Shown: positions 12,201-26,450, counted from the first letter of the stretch. The stretch is 64,000 nt of DNA from Xylocopa sonorina (GCF_050948175.1 NW_027490091.1:5332001-5396000), one strand, 5' to 3'. Made by a program: numbers and translations. Notes: generated by a model not told the origin, from the sequence alone.

Positions 12201-15180
12201 GGGTCGCATTTACATTCAACTGAAGTGAATACGTGGTATACATGACACTTCGCAATGAATATTATATCTTATCATGAAACATAGAAATGTGTTGCGATAT
12301 CTCGTTTTAAGAAGCATTAGAACTCTATAGCTTCGACACGTAGACATCTGCAGACACTATTTCCTAACAAGGAAGTGTCGGATTTCCATTCTTTTGAAGT
12401 GAGTACGAGGTATACATAACACTCCACAATGAAAATTATATCATATCATGAAACATAGAAATGAAAAGCGAACTGGCAATTTAAGAAGCATTACAACTCT
12501 ATTGTTTCGATACGTAGATATCTGAAAATGCTATATCCTAGCAAGGGAGTGTCGCATTTGCATTCATTTGAAGTGTATGCGAGGTATACACGACACTTCG
12601 CAATGAATATTATATATCATCATGAAACATAGAAATGAGATGTGATATCGCGTTTCGAGAATCATTAGAACTCTAAAGCTACGATACGTAGATATCTGCA
12701 AATGCTATATCCCCGCAAGGAAGTGTCGCATTTTCACTCATTTGAAGTGTTGACGAGGTATACATGGTACTTCGCAATGAACATTATATCTTATCATGAA
12801 ACATAAAAGTGAGATGCGATTTGTGGTTTTCAGAAGCATTAGAACTCTATTGTTTCGATACGTAGACATCTGCAAACGCTCTTTCCTAGCAAGGAAGTCT
12901 CGCATTTACATTCGTTTGAAGTGCATGCGAGATACATATAACACTGCACGATGAATATTATATCTTATCATGAAACATAGAAATGAGATGCGATATTCGC
13001 GTCTTAAGAAGCACTAGAATTCTATTGCTTCGATACGGAGACATCTGCAGATGCTATTTCCTAGCAAGAAAGAGTCGCATTTACAATCTTCTGAAGTGAA
13101 TACTAGGTATACATGACTCTTCGCAATTAATATTATATCTTATTATGAAGCTAAGAAATGAGATGCGATATCTCGTTTTAAGGGGCACTAGAATTCTAGT
13201 GCTTCGATGCGTATTCACCTGCAAACGCTTTTTCCTAGCAAGGAAGTGTCGCATTTACATTCTTTTGAAGTTAATACGAGGAACACATAACACTGCACAA
13301 TGAATATTATATCTTAGCATGAAGCATAGAAATGAGATGCGATATCGCGTTTTAAGAAGCTTTAGAGCTCTATTGCTTCGTTTCGTAGACATCTGCAAAC
13401 GCTATTTCCAAGCAAGGAAGTGTCGCATTTACATTCTCTTGAAGTGTAGACGAGGTATACATGACACTTCGCAATGAATATCATATCTTATCGTGAAACA
13501 TAGAAATGAGATACGATATCGCATTTTAAGAAGCGTTAGTACTCTATTGGTACGATACGTACACATCTACAAACGCTATTATCTAGCAAGGAAGCGTCGC
13601 ATTTACATTCATTTTATGTGAACGCGAGGTATACATAAAACTTCGCAATGAATATTTTGTCTTACCATGAGACATAGAAATGAGATGCGATATTGCGATT
13701 TAAGAAGCATTAGAACTCTATTGCATCGATACGTTGACATCTGCAAACGCTTCTTCCTAGCAAGGAAGTGTCGAACTTATATTCATTTGAAGTGTAGACG
13801 AGGAATACATAACACTTCGCAATTAATATTATATCTTATCATGAAACATAGAAATGAGATGCGATATCCCGTTCCAAGAAGCATTAGAAGTCTATTGTTT
13901 CTATAAGTAGACAACTGCAAACGCTATTTCCTAGCATGGAAGAGTCGCGTTTACATTCCCTTGAAGTGTAGACGAGGAATACATAACAATTCTCAATGAA
14001 TATCATATCTTATCATGAGACATAGAAATGAGATGCGATATCACGTTTTAAGAAGCATTAGAACTATACTGCTACGATACGTAGACATCTGGAAACGTAA
14101 TATTCTAGCAAGGACGGGTCGCATTTACATTCAACTGAAGTGAATACGTGGTATACATGACACTTCGCAATTAATATTATATCTTATCATGAAACATAGA
14201 AATGTGTTGCGATATCTCGTTTTAAGAAGCATTAGAACTCTATAGCTTCGACACGTAGACATCTGCAGACACTATTTCCTAACAAGGAAGTGTCGGATTT
14301 CCATTCTTTTGAAGTGAGTACGAGGTATACATAACACTCCACAATGAAAATTATATCATATCATGAAACATAGAAATGAAAAGCAAACTGGCAATTTAAG
14401 AAGCATTACAACTCTATTGTTTCGATACGTAGATATCTGAAAATGCTATATCCTAGCAAGGGAGTGTCGCATTTGCATTCATTTGAAGTGTTTGCGAGGT
14501 ATACACGACACTTCGCAATGAATATTATATATCATCATGAAACATAGAAATGAGATGTGATATCGCGTTTTGAGAATCATTAGAACTCTAAAGCTACGAT
14601 ACGTAGATATCTGCAAATGCTATATCCCCGCAAGGAAGTGTCGCATTTTCACTCATTTGAAGTGTTGACGAGGTATACATGGTACTTCGCAATGAACATT
14701 ATATCTTATCATGAAACATAAAAGTGAGATGCGATTTGTGGTTTTCAGAAGCATTAGAACTCTATTGTTTCGATACGTAGACATCTGCAAACGCTCTTTC
14801 CTAGCAAGGAAGTCTCGCATTTACATTCGTTTGAAGTGCATGCGAGATACATATAACACTGCACGATGAATATTATATCTTATCATGAAACATAGAAATG
14901 AGATGCGATATTCGCGTCTTAAGAAGCACTAGAATTCTATTGCTTCGATACGGAGACATCTGCAGATGCTATTTCCTAGCAAGAAAGAGTCGCATTTACA
15001 ATCTTCTGAAGTGAATACTAGGTATACATGACACTTCGCAATTAATATTATATCTTATTATGAAGCTAAGAAATGAGATGCGATATCTCGTTTTAAGGGG
15101 CACTAGAATTCTAGTGCTTCGATGCGTATTCACCTGCAAACGCTTTTTCCTAGCAAGGAAGTGTCGCATTTACATTCTTT
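9256..15180 (+). repeat. Higher-order repeat of 10-11 monomers (about 1,741 and 1,915 bp)
   Basis: The junction motif (C/T)ATGCGAGATACATATAACACTG falls at 9441, 11183, 12924 and 14839. The spacings are 1,742, 1,741 and 1,915 bp, that is 10, 10 and 11 monomers. Other private variants (TTGGTACGATACGTAGAATTC, TTAAGGGGCACTAGAATTCTA, TTCGTTTCGTAGACATC, GATATTGCGATTTAAG) return in the same order. The last step carries one more monomer, with the private run CGAACTGGCAATTTAAGAAG near 12469 and its copy near 14384. Recent unequal exchange or replication slippage over multi-monomer registers is the simplest cause. Confidence 0.88.
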
Positions 15181-15229
15181 TGAAAGGAATACGAGGTATA
15201 CATGACACGTCGCAATGAATATTATATCT

Positions 15230-15560
15230 TATCTGGAAACGTAGATATGAGATGCGATATGGCGATTTAAGAAGCATTAGAACTCTATTGCTCCGATACG
15301 TAGACATCTGCAAAGCAAGGAAGTGCCGCATTTACATTCTTTTGAAAGGAATACGAGGTATACATGACACTTCGCAATGAATATTATATCTTATCAGGAA
15401 ACGTAGATATGAGATGCGATATGACGATATAAGAAGCATTAGAACCATATTGTTTCGAAGCGTAGACATCTGCAAGCGCTATTTCCTAGCAAGGAAGTGT
15501 TGCATTTACATTCCTTTGAGGTGAATACGAGGTATACATAACACTGTACAATGAGTATTA
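15230..15560 (+). repeat. Diagnostic short-monomer block, F copy
   Basis: Near 15307 a monomer reads CATCTGCAAAGCAAGGAAG: the segment between the ATCTGCAAA anchor and the AGCAAGGAAG half of the dyad is missing, about 26 bp short. The following units carry GAAAGGAATACGAGG and GGAAACGTAGATATGAG. The reverse complement of this combination occurs three times in the R array (about 31420-31790, 34540-34910, 37840-38200), with stretches of roughly 70 bp looking identical by eye. It is the only copy seen in F orientation. Confidence 0.85.
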
Positions 15561-15678
15561 TATCTTATCATGAGACATAGAAATGAGATTCGATATCGCG
15601 TTTTAAAAAGCATTAGAAATTTATTGCTTCGATACGTAGATATCTGCTAACGCTACTTCCTAGCAAAGTGTCGCATTT

Positions 15679-16039
15679 TGTGACGTCAGGCGTACCGCCT
15701 GCCACCCTCAGACGCCGCCCGCCAACCTCGACGGCCACAGATCAGCATCCGCATCTCCTCCAGCATCCGGATCCCCTACACGCTGGCAACCCGCATACTG
15801 GCCGCCACGGAACGGGGATGCGACGCCACACATACGCGAGGGAGGATTCCACTCCACGCTACGAGGATGAGGAGAGCTACGACGCCAGGAGCATCGAAAG
15901 ATAAGTTGCACTTCTTTGTACCCGGTAAATCGAGTCTTGTCCACCGACGAACCCAGCACTGCGCAATTCGCGTCGATTTCGGGAACGGCTACGAAAAGTG
16001 TCCACGTGACGAGCGCATTCGCGACTTCAGAACGTGACA
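15679..16039 (+). mobile_element. GC-rich LTR-like element at a satellite strand switch, copy A
   Basis: About 360 bp of non-satellite, GC-rich DNA lying exactly where the array changes from F (left) to R (right). On plus it starts TGTGACGTCAGGCGTACCGC and ends CGTGACA, giving TGT...ACA termini. CAGGCG-TAC-CGCCTG near the start is a 6-bp-stem inverted repeat. Copy B at 57984-58342 is its reverse complement with scattered substitutions; counted between TGTCACG and TGACGTCA both are 359 bp. The terminal sequence is shared with the 1,260-bp insertion at 640. No target duplication is seen (left flank F, right flank R), as expected if the element sits on a rearrangement junction rather than a simple insertion. 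Two open frames of 78-110 codons cross it, one in each direction, but they are not conserved features of a known protein that I recognise. Confidence 0.65.
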
Positions 16040-19000
16040 CTTCAAAAAAATGTTAATGCGACACTTCCTTGCTAGGAAATAGCGTTTGCAGATGCCTCCG
16101 AAACGAAGCAATACTGTTCTAGTGCTTCTTAAAACGAGATATCGCATCTGATTTCTATGTTTTATGATAAGATATAATATTCGTTGCAAAGTATCATGTA
16201 TACCTCGTATTCACTTCAAAAGAATGCAAATGCGACACTTCCTTGCTAGAAAATAGCGTTTCCAGATGTCTACGTATCGTAGCAATGGAGTTCTAATGTA
16301 TCTTAAAACGCGATATCGCTCCTCATTTCTACGCTTCATGATAAGATGTAATATTCATTTTGTAATGTTATGTGTGCCTCGTATTCACCTCAAAAGAATG
16401 TAAATGCGACACTTTCTTGCAAGGAAACAGCGATCGCAGATGTCTACGGATCGAAGCAATGTAGTTCTAATGCTTCCCAAAACGCGATATCGCATCTCAT
16501 TACTATGTCTCGTGTTAAGATATAATATTCATTGCGATAGTGTCGTGTATACCTCGTACTCACTTCAAAAGAATGTAAATGCGACACATCCTTGCTAGGA
16601 AATGGCGTTTGCAGATGTCTACGTATCGAAGCAACAGTGTTCTAATGCTTCTTAAATCGCGATATCGCATCTCATTTCTATGTTTGGTGACAAGATATAA
16701 TATTCATTGTGTTGTATTATGTATATCTCGTCTATACTTCAAATGAATGTAAATGCGACACTTCCTTGCTAGGAAGTAGCGGTTGCAGATGTCTACGTAT
16801 GGAAGCAATAGAGTTCTAATCCTTCTCAAAAAGCGATATCGCATCTCATTCCTATGTTTCATGATAAGTGTTATGTACTCCTCGTATTCACTTCAAAAGA
16901 AAGAAAATGCGACAATACCTTGCTAGGAAGTAGCGTTTGCAGATGTCTCCGTAACGAAGAAATAGTGTTCTGATACTTCTTGAATCGCGATGTCGCATCT
17001 CATTTCTATGTTTCGTGATATGATATAATATTCACTGCGAAGTGTCATGTATACCTCGCATACACTTCAAATGAATGTAAATGCGACACTTCCTTGATAG
17101 GAAGTAGCGATGGCAGATGTCTACGTATCGAAGCAATAGACATCTAATGCTTCATAAATCGCCATATCGCATCTCATTTCTATGTTTCATGATAAGATAT
17201 AATATTCATTGCGAAGTGATATGTATACGTCGTATTCACTTCAAAAGAGTGTAAATGCGACACTTCCTTGCTAGGAAATAGCGTTTGCAGATGTCTACGT
17301 ATCGAAGCAATTGGGATCTAATGCTTCTTAAATCGCCATATCGCTTCTCATTTCTATGTTTCATGATAATATATAATTTTCATTGCGAAGTGTTATGTAT
17401 ACCTCGTATTCACTTCAAAAGAATGTAAACGCGACACCTCCTTGCCAGGAAATAGCGTTTGCAGATGTCTACGTATCGAGGAAATAGACATCTAATGCTT
17501 CATAAATCGCCATATCGCATCTCATTTCTATGTTTCATGATAAGATATAATATTCATCGTGCAGTGTTATGTATATCTCGTCTGTACTTCAAATGGATGT
17601 AAATGCGACACTTCCTTGCTAGGAAATAGCATGTGCAGTTGTCTACGTATCGTGGCATTAGAGTTCTAATGCTTCTCAAAACGCGATATCGCATCTCATT
17701 TCTATGTTCCATGATAAGATATCATATTCACAGTGCAGTGTTATGTATACCTCGTATTTGTTTCAATAGAACGTAAATGCGACACTTCCTTGATAGGAAG
17801 TAGCGTTTGCAGATGTCTTCATATCGAAGCAATAGGGTTCTAAAGCTTCTTAAATCGCGATATCGCATCTCATTTCTATGTTTCATGATAAGATATAATA
17901 TTCATTTTGCAGTGTTATGAATACCTCGTATTCACTTCAAAAGAATGTAAATGCGACAATTCCTTGCTAGGAAATAGCGTTTGCAGATGTCTACGTATCG
18001 AAGCAATAGTGTTCTAATGCTTCTTAAATCGTCATATAGCATCTTATATCTACGTTTCCTGATAAGATCGAATATTCATTGCGAAGTGTCATGTATACCT
18101 CGCATACACTTCAAATGAATGTGAATGCGACAGTTCCTTGCTAGGAAATAGTGTTTGCACATATCTAGTATCGAAGCAATAGACTTCTAATGCTTCTTAT
18201 ATCGCCATATCGCATATCATTTCTGTGTTTCATGATAAGATATAATATTCATTTTGCAGTGTTATGAATACCTCGTATTCACTTCAAAAGAATGTAAATG
18301 CGACACTTCCTTGCTAGGAAATAGCGTTTGCAGATGTCCAGGTATCGAAGCAATAGATTTCTAAAGCTTGCTAGTTCGCGATATCGCATCTCATATCTGT
18401 GTTTCATGATAATATATAATATTCATTGTGGAGTGTTATGTATACCTCGTATTCACTTCAAAAGAATGTGAATGCGACAGTTCCTTGATAGGAAGTAGCG
18501 TTGGCAGATGTCTACGTATCGAAGCAATAGACATCTAATGCTTCATAAATCGCCATATCGCATCTCATTTCTATGTATCATGATAAGATATAATATTCAT
18601 TGCGAAGTGATATATATACCTAGTATTCACTTCAGAAGAATGTAAATGCGACACTTCCTCGCCAGGAAATAGCGTTTGCAGATGTCTACGTATCGAAGCA
18701 ATTGGGATCTAATGCTTCTTAAATCGCCATATCGCTTCTCATTTCTATGTTTCATGATAAGATATAATATTCATTGCGAAGTGTCATGCTTACCTCGTAT
18801 TCATTTCAAAAGTATGTAAATGCGACACTTCCTTGCTAGGAAATATCGTTTACAGATATCTACGTATCGTAGCAATAGAGTTCTAATGCATCTCAAAACG
18901 CGATGTCGCATCTCATTTCTATGCTTCATGTTAAGATATAATACTCACTGCGAAGTGTCATGTTAACCTCGCATACACTTCAAATGAATGTAATTGAGAC

Positions 19001-21285
19001 ACTTCCTTGCTAGGAAATAGCGTTTGCAGATTGCTTCGTATCGATGCAATAGATTTCTAATGCTTCTTAAATCGCGATATCGCATCTCATTTCTATGTTT
19101 GGTGACAAGATATAATATTCATTGTGCAGTACTATGTATATCTCGTCTATACTTCAAATGAATGTAAATGCGACACTTCCTTGCTAGGAAGTAGCGTTTG
19201 CAGATGTCTACGTATGGAAGCAATAGAGTTCTAATCCTTCTCAAAAAGCGATATCGCATCTCATTCCTATGTTTCATGATAAGATATAATATTCAATGTG
19301 CAGTGTTATGTACTCCTCGTATTCACTTCAAAAGAAAGAAAATGCGACAATACCTTGCTAAGAAATAGCGTTTGCAGATGTCTCCGTAACGAAGAAATAG
19401 TGTTCTGATACTTCTTGAATCGCGATGTCGCATCTCATTTCTATGTTTCGTGATATGATATAATATTCACTGCGAAGTGTCATGTATACCTCGTATTCCT
19501 TTCAAAAGAATGTAAATGCGGCACTTCCTTGCAAGGAAATAGCGTTTGCAGATGTCTACGTATCGAGGCAATAGATTTCTAATGCTTCTTAAATCGCCAT
19601 ATCGCATCTCATTTCTATGTTTCATGATAAGATATAAAATTCACTGTGCAGTGTTATGTATATCTCGTATTCACTTGAAAAGAATGTAAATGTGACAGTT
19701 CCTTGCTAAGAAATATCGTTTACAGATATCTACGTATCGAAGCAATAGAGTTCTAACGCTTGCTAATTCGCGATATCGCATCTCATATATATGCCTCATG
19801 ATAATATATAATATTCATTGCGAAGTTTCATGTATACCTCACATACAATTCAAACGAATGTGAATGCAACAGTTCCTTGCTGGGAAATAGTGTTTGCAGA
19901 TGTCTACGTATCGGAGCAATAGAGTTCTTATGCTTCATAAATCGTCATATCGCATCGCATTTCTATGTTTCATGATAAGACATAATATTCATTGCGAAGT
20001 GTAATGTATACCTCGATTTCACTCCACAAGAATGTAAACGCGACACTTCCTTGCTAGGAAGTAGCGTTTGCAGATGTCTACGTATCGAAGCAATAGAGTT
20101 CTAATGCTTCTTAAATCGCGATGTCGCACCTCATTTCTATGTTTCATGATAAGATATAATATTCATTGTGTAGTGTTATGTTTATCTCTTCTATACTTCC
20201 AATGAATGTAAATGCGACACTTCCTTGCTAGGACCTAGCGTTTGCAGATGTCTGCGTATCGTGGCAGAAGAGTTCTAATGCTTCTCAAAACGCGATATCG
20301 CATCTCATTTCTATGTTTCATGACAATATATAATATTCATTGCGAAGTGTCATGTATACCTCACATACAATTCAAACGAATGTGAATGCGACAGTTCCTT
20401 GCTGGGAAGTAGTGTTTGCAGATGTCTACGTATCGAAGCAATAGAGTTGTAATGCTTCTTAAATCGTCATATCGCATCTCATTTCTATGTTTCATGATAA
20501 GATATAATATTCATTGTGCAGTGTTATGTGTATCTCGTCTATACTTCAAATGGATGTAAATGCGACACTTCCTTGCTAGGAAATAGCGTTTGCAGATATC
20601 TATGTATCGTGGCATTAGAGTTCTAATGCTTCTCAAAACGCGATATCGCATCTCATTTCTATGTTTCATGATAAGATATAATATTCACAGTGCAGTGATA
20701 TGTATACCTCGTATTTGTTTCAAAAGAATGTAAATGCGACACTTCCTTGCTAGGAAGTAGCGTTTGCAGATATCTACGTATCGAAGCAATAGTGTTCTAA
20801 TGCTTCTTAAATCGCGATATCGCATCTCATTTCTATGTTTCATGACAATATATAATATTCATTGCGAAGTGTCATGTATACCTCGCATACACTTCAAATG
20901 AATGTGAATGCGACAGTTCCTTGCTAGGAAATAGCGTTTGCAGATATCTACGTATCGTAGCAATAGAGTTCTAATGCTTCTCAAAACGCGATGTCGCTAC
21001 TCATTACTATGTTTCATTATAATATATAATATTCATTGTGGAGTGTTATCTATACCTCGTATTCACTTCAAAAGAATGTAAATGCGACACTTCCTTGCTA
21101 GGAAGTAGCGTTTGCAGATGTCTACGCATAGAAGCAATAGAGTTCTAAATCTTTCTAATTCGCAATATCGCATCTCATTTCTATGTTTCATGATAAGATA
21201 TAATATTCATTGCGAAGTTTCACGTATACCTCGTATTCCTTCCAAAAGAATGTAAATGCGACACATCCTTGCTAGGAAGTAGCGT

Positions 21286-21640
21286 TTGCAGATGTCTACG
21301 TATCGAAGCAATAGACTTCTAACGCTTCTCAAAACGCGATATCGCTACTCATTACTACGATTCATGATAATATATAATATTCATTGTGGAGTGTTATGTA
21401 TACCTCGTATTCAGTTCAAAGAATGTAAATGCGACACTTCCATGCTAGGAAGTAGCGTTTGCAGATGTCTACGTATCGAAGCAATAGACTTCTAACGCTT
21501 CTCAAAACGCGATATCGCTACTCATTACTACGATTCATGATAATATATAATATTCATTGTGGAGTGTTATGTATACCTCGTATTCAGTTCAAAGAATGTA
21601 AATGCGACACTTCCATGCTAGGAAGTAGCGTTTGCAGATG
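21286..21640 (-). repeat. Two adjacent near-identical 173-bp monomers
   Basis: Two successive monomers match by eye over their whole length, with repeat distance 173 bp because both share the same one-base loss (CAGTTCAAAGAATG instead of TTCAAAAGAATG). The corresponding unit near 25760 keeps the full run (CAGTTCAAAAGAATG). This is a single-monomer tandem duplication younger than the surrounding copies. Confidence 0.85.
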
Positions 21641-24600
21641 TCTACGTATCGAAGCAATAGTGTTCTAATGCTTCTTAAATCGCCATATTACATCACATTT
21701 CTATGTTTCATGATAAGATATAATATTCATTGTGGAGTGTTATGTTTATCTCATCTACACTTCAAATGAATGTAAATGCGACACTTCCTTGCTAGGAAAT
21801 AGCGTTTGCAGATGTCTGCGTATCGTGGCAGTAGAGTTCTAATGCTTCTCAAAACGCAATGTCGCATCTCATTTCTATGTTTCATGACAATATATAATAT
21901 TCATTGCGAAGGGTCGTGTATACCTCGCATACACTTAAAATGAATGTAAAATGCGACACTTCCTTGCTAGGAAATAGCGTTTGCAGATGTCTACGTATCG
22001 AAGCAATAGATTTCTAAAGCTCGCTAACTCGCGATATCGCATCTCATATCTATGTTTCATGATAATATATAATATTCATTGCGAAGTTTCATGTATTCCT
22101 CGCATACAATTCAAACGAATGTGAATGCGACAGTTCCTTGCTGGGAAATAGTGTTAGCAGATGTCTACGTATCGAAGCAATAGAGTTCTAATGCTTCTTA
22201 AATCGTCATATCGCATCTCATTCCTATGTTTCATGATAAGATATAATATTCATTGCGAAGTGTCATGTATACCTCGTATTCCTTCCAAAAGAATGTAAAT
22301 GCGACACATCCCTGCTAGGAAGTAGAGTTTGCAGATGTCTACGTATCGAACCAATAGATTTCTAACGCTTCTTAAATCGCCATATCGCATCTCATTTCTA
22401 TGTTTCATGATAAGATATAATATTCATTGTGCAGTGTCATGTATATCTCGTCTATACTACAAATGAATGTAAATGCGACACTTCCCACCTGGGAAATTTC
22501 GTTTGCAGATGTCTACGTATCGTGGCATTGGAGGTCTAATGCTTCTCAATACGCGATGTCGCTTCGCATTACTATGTTTCATGATAATATATAATATTCA
22601 TTGCCAAGTGTCATGTATACCTCGTATTCCTTACAAAAGAATGTAAATGCGACACTTCCTTGCTAGGAAGTAGCGTTTGCAGATGTCTACGTATCGAAGC
22701 AATAGAGTTCTAATGCTTCTCAAAACGCGATATCGCTACTCATTACTACGATTCATGATAACATATAATATTCATTGTGGAGTGTTATGTATACCTCGTA
22801 TTCACTTCAGAAGAATGTAAATGCGACACTTCCATGCTAGGAAGTAGCGTTTGCAGATGTCTACGTATCGAAGCAATAGTGTTCTAATGCTTCTTAAATC
22901 GCCATATTATATCACATTTCTATGTTTCATGATAAGATGTAATATTCATTGTGGAGTGTTATGTATACCTCGTATTCGTTTCAAAAGAATGTAAATGCGA
23001 CACGTCCTTGCTAGGAAGTAGCGTTTGCAGATGTCTACGTATCGAAGCAATAGTGTTCTAGTGATTCTTAAATCGCGATATCGCATCTCATTTCTATGTT
23101 TCATGACAATATATAATATTCATTGCGAAGGGTCATGTGTACCTCGCATACACTTAAAATGAATGTAAATGGCACACTGCCTTGCTAGGAAATAGCGTTT
23201 GCAAATGTCTACGTATCGAAGCAATAGATTTCTAACGCTTGCTAATTCGCGATATCGCATCTCATATCTATGTTTCATGATAATATATAATATTCATTGC
23301 GAAGTTTCATGTATACCTCGCATATAATTCCGACGAATGTGAATGCAACAGTTCCTTGCTAGGAAATAGTGTTTGCAGATGTCTACGTATCGGAGCAATA
23401 GAGTTCTAATGCTTCATAAATCGTCATATCGCATCGCATTTCTATGTTTCATGATAAGATATAATATTCATTGCGAAGTGTCACGTATACCTCGTATTCC
23501 TTTCAAAAGGATGTAAATGCGACACTTCCTTGCTAGGAAGTAGCGTTTGCAGATGTCTACGTATCGAACCAATAGAGTTCTAATGCTTCTTAAATCGCGA
23601 TATCGCACGTCATTTCTATGTTTCATGATAAGATATAATATTCATTGTGTAGTGTTATGTTTATCTCATCTATACTTCAAATGAATGTAAATGCGACACT
23701 TCCTTGCTAGGAAAGAGCGTTTGCAGATGTCTGCGTATCGTGGCAGTAGAGTTCTAATGCTTCTTAAATCGTCATATTGCATCTTATATCTACGTTTCCT
23801 GTTAAGATAGAATATTCATTGCGAAGTGTCTTGTATACCTCGTATTCCTTTCAAAAGAATGTAAATGCGACACTTCGTTGCTAGGAAGTAGCGTTTGCAG
23901 ATGTCTACGTATCGAAGCAATAGAGTTCTAAACCTTCTTAAATCGCGATATCGCATCTCATTTCTATGTTTCATGATAAGATATAATATTCATTGTGCAG
24001 TGTTATGAATACCTCGTATTCACTTCAAAAGAATGTAAATGCGACACTTCCTTGCTAGGAAATAGCGTTTGCAGATGTCTAGGTATCGAAGCAATAGAGT
24101 TCTAATGCTTCTTAAATCGTCATATAGCATCTTATATCTACGTTTCCTGATAAGATAGAATATTCATTGCGAAGTGTCTTGTATACCTCGTATTCCTTTC
24201 AAAAGAATGTAAATGCGACACTTCGTTGCTAAGAAGTAGCGTTTGCAGATGTCTACGTATCGAAGCAATAGTGTTCTAATGCTTCTTAAATCGCCATATC
24301 GCTACTCATTACTATGTTTCATGATAACATATAATATTCATTGTGGAGTGTTATGTATACCTCGTATTCACTTCAAAAGAATGTAAATGCGACACTTCCT
24401 TGCTAGGAAATAGCGTTTGCAGATGTCTAGGTATCGAAGCAATAGATTTCTAAAGCTTGCTAGTTCGCGATATCGCATCTCATATCTGTGTTTCATGATA
24501 ATATATAATATTCATTGTGGAGTGTTATGTATACCTCGTATTCACTTCAAAAGAATGTGAATGCGACAGTTCCTTACTAGGAAATAGTGTTTGCAGATGT

Positions 24601-26450
24601 CTACGTATCGAAGCAATAGGGATCTAATGCTTCTTAAATCGCCATATCGCTTCTCATTTCTATGTTTCATGACAATATATAATATTCACTGCGAAGTGTC
24701 ATGTCTACCTCGCATACACTTCAAATGAATGTAAATGCGACACTTCCTTGATAGGAAGTAGCGATAGCAGATGTCTACGTATCGAAGCAATAGACATCTA
24801 ATGCTTCATAAACCGCCATATCGCATCTCATTTCTATGTTTCATGATAAGATATAATATTCATTGCGAAGTGATATCTATACCTAGTATTCACTTCAAAA
24901 GAGTGTAAATGCGACACTTCCTTGCTAGGAAATAGCGTTTGCAGATGTCTGCGCATCGAAGCAGTGGAGTTCTGATGCTTCTTAAATCGTCATACCGCAT
25001 CTCATTTCTATGTTTCATGATAAGATATAATATTCATTGCGAAGTGATATGTATACCTAGTATTCACTGCAAAAGAATGTAAATGCGACACTTCCTCGCC
25101 AGGAAATAGCGTTTGCAGATGTCTACGTATCGAAGCAATTGGGATCTAATGCTTCTTAAATCGCCATATCGCTCCTCATTTCTATGTTTCATGATAATAT
25201 ATAATATTCACTGCGATGTGTCATGCATACATCGCATACACTTAAAATGAATGTAAATGCGACACTTCCTTGCTAGGAAATAGCGTTTGCAGATGTCTAC
25301 GTATCGAACCAATAGATTTCTAATGCTTCTTAAATCGCCACATCGCATCTCATTTCTACGTTTCATGATAAGATATAATATTCATTGTGTAGTGTTATGT
25401 TTATCTCATCTATACTTCAAATGAATGTAAATGCGACACTTCCTTGCTAGGAAATAGCGTTTGCAGATGTCTGCGTATCGTGGCAGTAGAGTTCTAATGC
25501 TTCTCAAGACGCGATATCGCATCTCATTTCTATGTTTCATGACAATATATAATATTCATTGCCAAGTGTCATGTATACCTCGTATTCCTTACAAAAGAAT
25601 GTAAATGCGACACTTCCTTGCTAGGAAGTAGCGTTTGCAGATGTCTACGTATCGAAGCAATAGACTTCTAATGCTTCTCAAAACGCGATATCGCTACTCA
25701 TTACTACGATTCATGATAATATATAATATTCATTGTGGAGTGTTATGTATACCTCGTATTCAGTTCAAAAGAATGTAAATGCGACACTTCCATGCTAGGA
25801 AGTAGCGTTTGCAGATGTCTACGTATCGAAGCAATAGTGTTCTAATGCTTCTTAAATCGCCATATTACATCACATTTCTATGTTTCATGATAAGATATAA
25901 TATTCATTGTGGAGTGTTATGTTTATCTCATCTACACTTCAAATGAATGTAAATGCGACACTTCCTTGCTAGGAAATAGCGTTTGCAGATGTCTGCGTAT
26001 CGTGGCAGTAGAGTTCTAATGCTTCTCAAAACGCAATGTCGCATCTCATTTCTATGTTTCATGACAATATATAATATTCATTGCGAAGGGTCGTGTATAC
26101 CTCGCATACACTTAAAATGAATGTAAAATGCGACACTTCCTTGCTAGGAAATAGCGTTTGCAGATGTCTACGTATCGAAGCAATAGATTTCTAAAGCTCG
26201 CTAACTCGCGATATCGCATCTCATATCTATGTTTCATGATAATATATAATATTCATTGCGAAGTTTCATGTATTCCTCGCATACAATTCAAACGAATGTG
26301 AATGCGACAGTTCCTTGCTGGGAAATAGTGTTAGCAGATGTCTACGTATCGAAGCAATAGAGTTCTAATGCTTCTTAAATCGTCATATCGCATCTCATTC
26401 CTATGTTTCATGATAAGATATAATATTCATTGCGAAGTGTCATGTATACC
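21500..26450 (-). repeat. Block duplication within the R array, offset 4,177 bp
   Basis: A run of units with private variants (CCATATTACATCACATTTC, TTTATCTCATCTACACTTC, GAAGGGTCGTGTATACC, the one-base insertion GAATGTAAAATGCGACAC, AAGCTCGCTAACTCGCG, GTGTTAGCAGATG) is found at about 21540-22240 and again at about 25720-26420. The insertion marker lies at 21941 and 26118, an offset of 4,177 bp (24 monomers plus 1 bp). The order of variants is the same in both. Confidence 0.85.

Larger units (their letters stand above)
1904..15678 (+). repeat. 174-bp satellite array, forward orientation (main left array)
   Basis: About 79 monomers, all in one orientation and head to tail. The consensus unit is 174 bp. 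Two dyads recur in nearly every unit: TTCCTAGCAAGGAA and the perfect palindrome GCGATATCGC, about 100 bp apart. Monomers differ mainly by single-base changes; the 6.3-15.2 kb portion has mosaics of repeated multi-monomer blocks. The last unit (about 15612-15678) is shortened, with the stretch CCTAGCAAAGTGTCG lacking three bases of the dyad, and runs directly into the GC-rich element. Short open frames seen here are satellite-derived (174 is divisible by 3) and are not called as genes. Confidence 0.97.
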
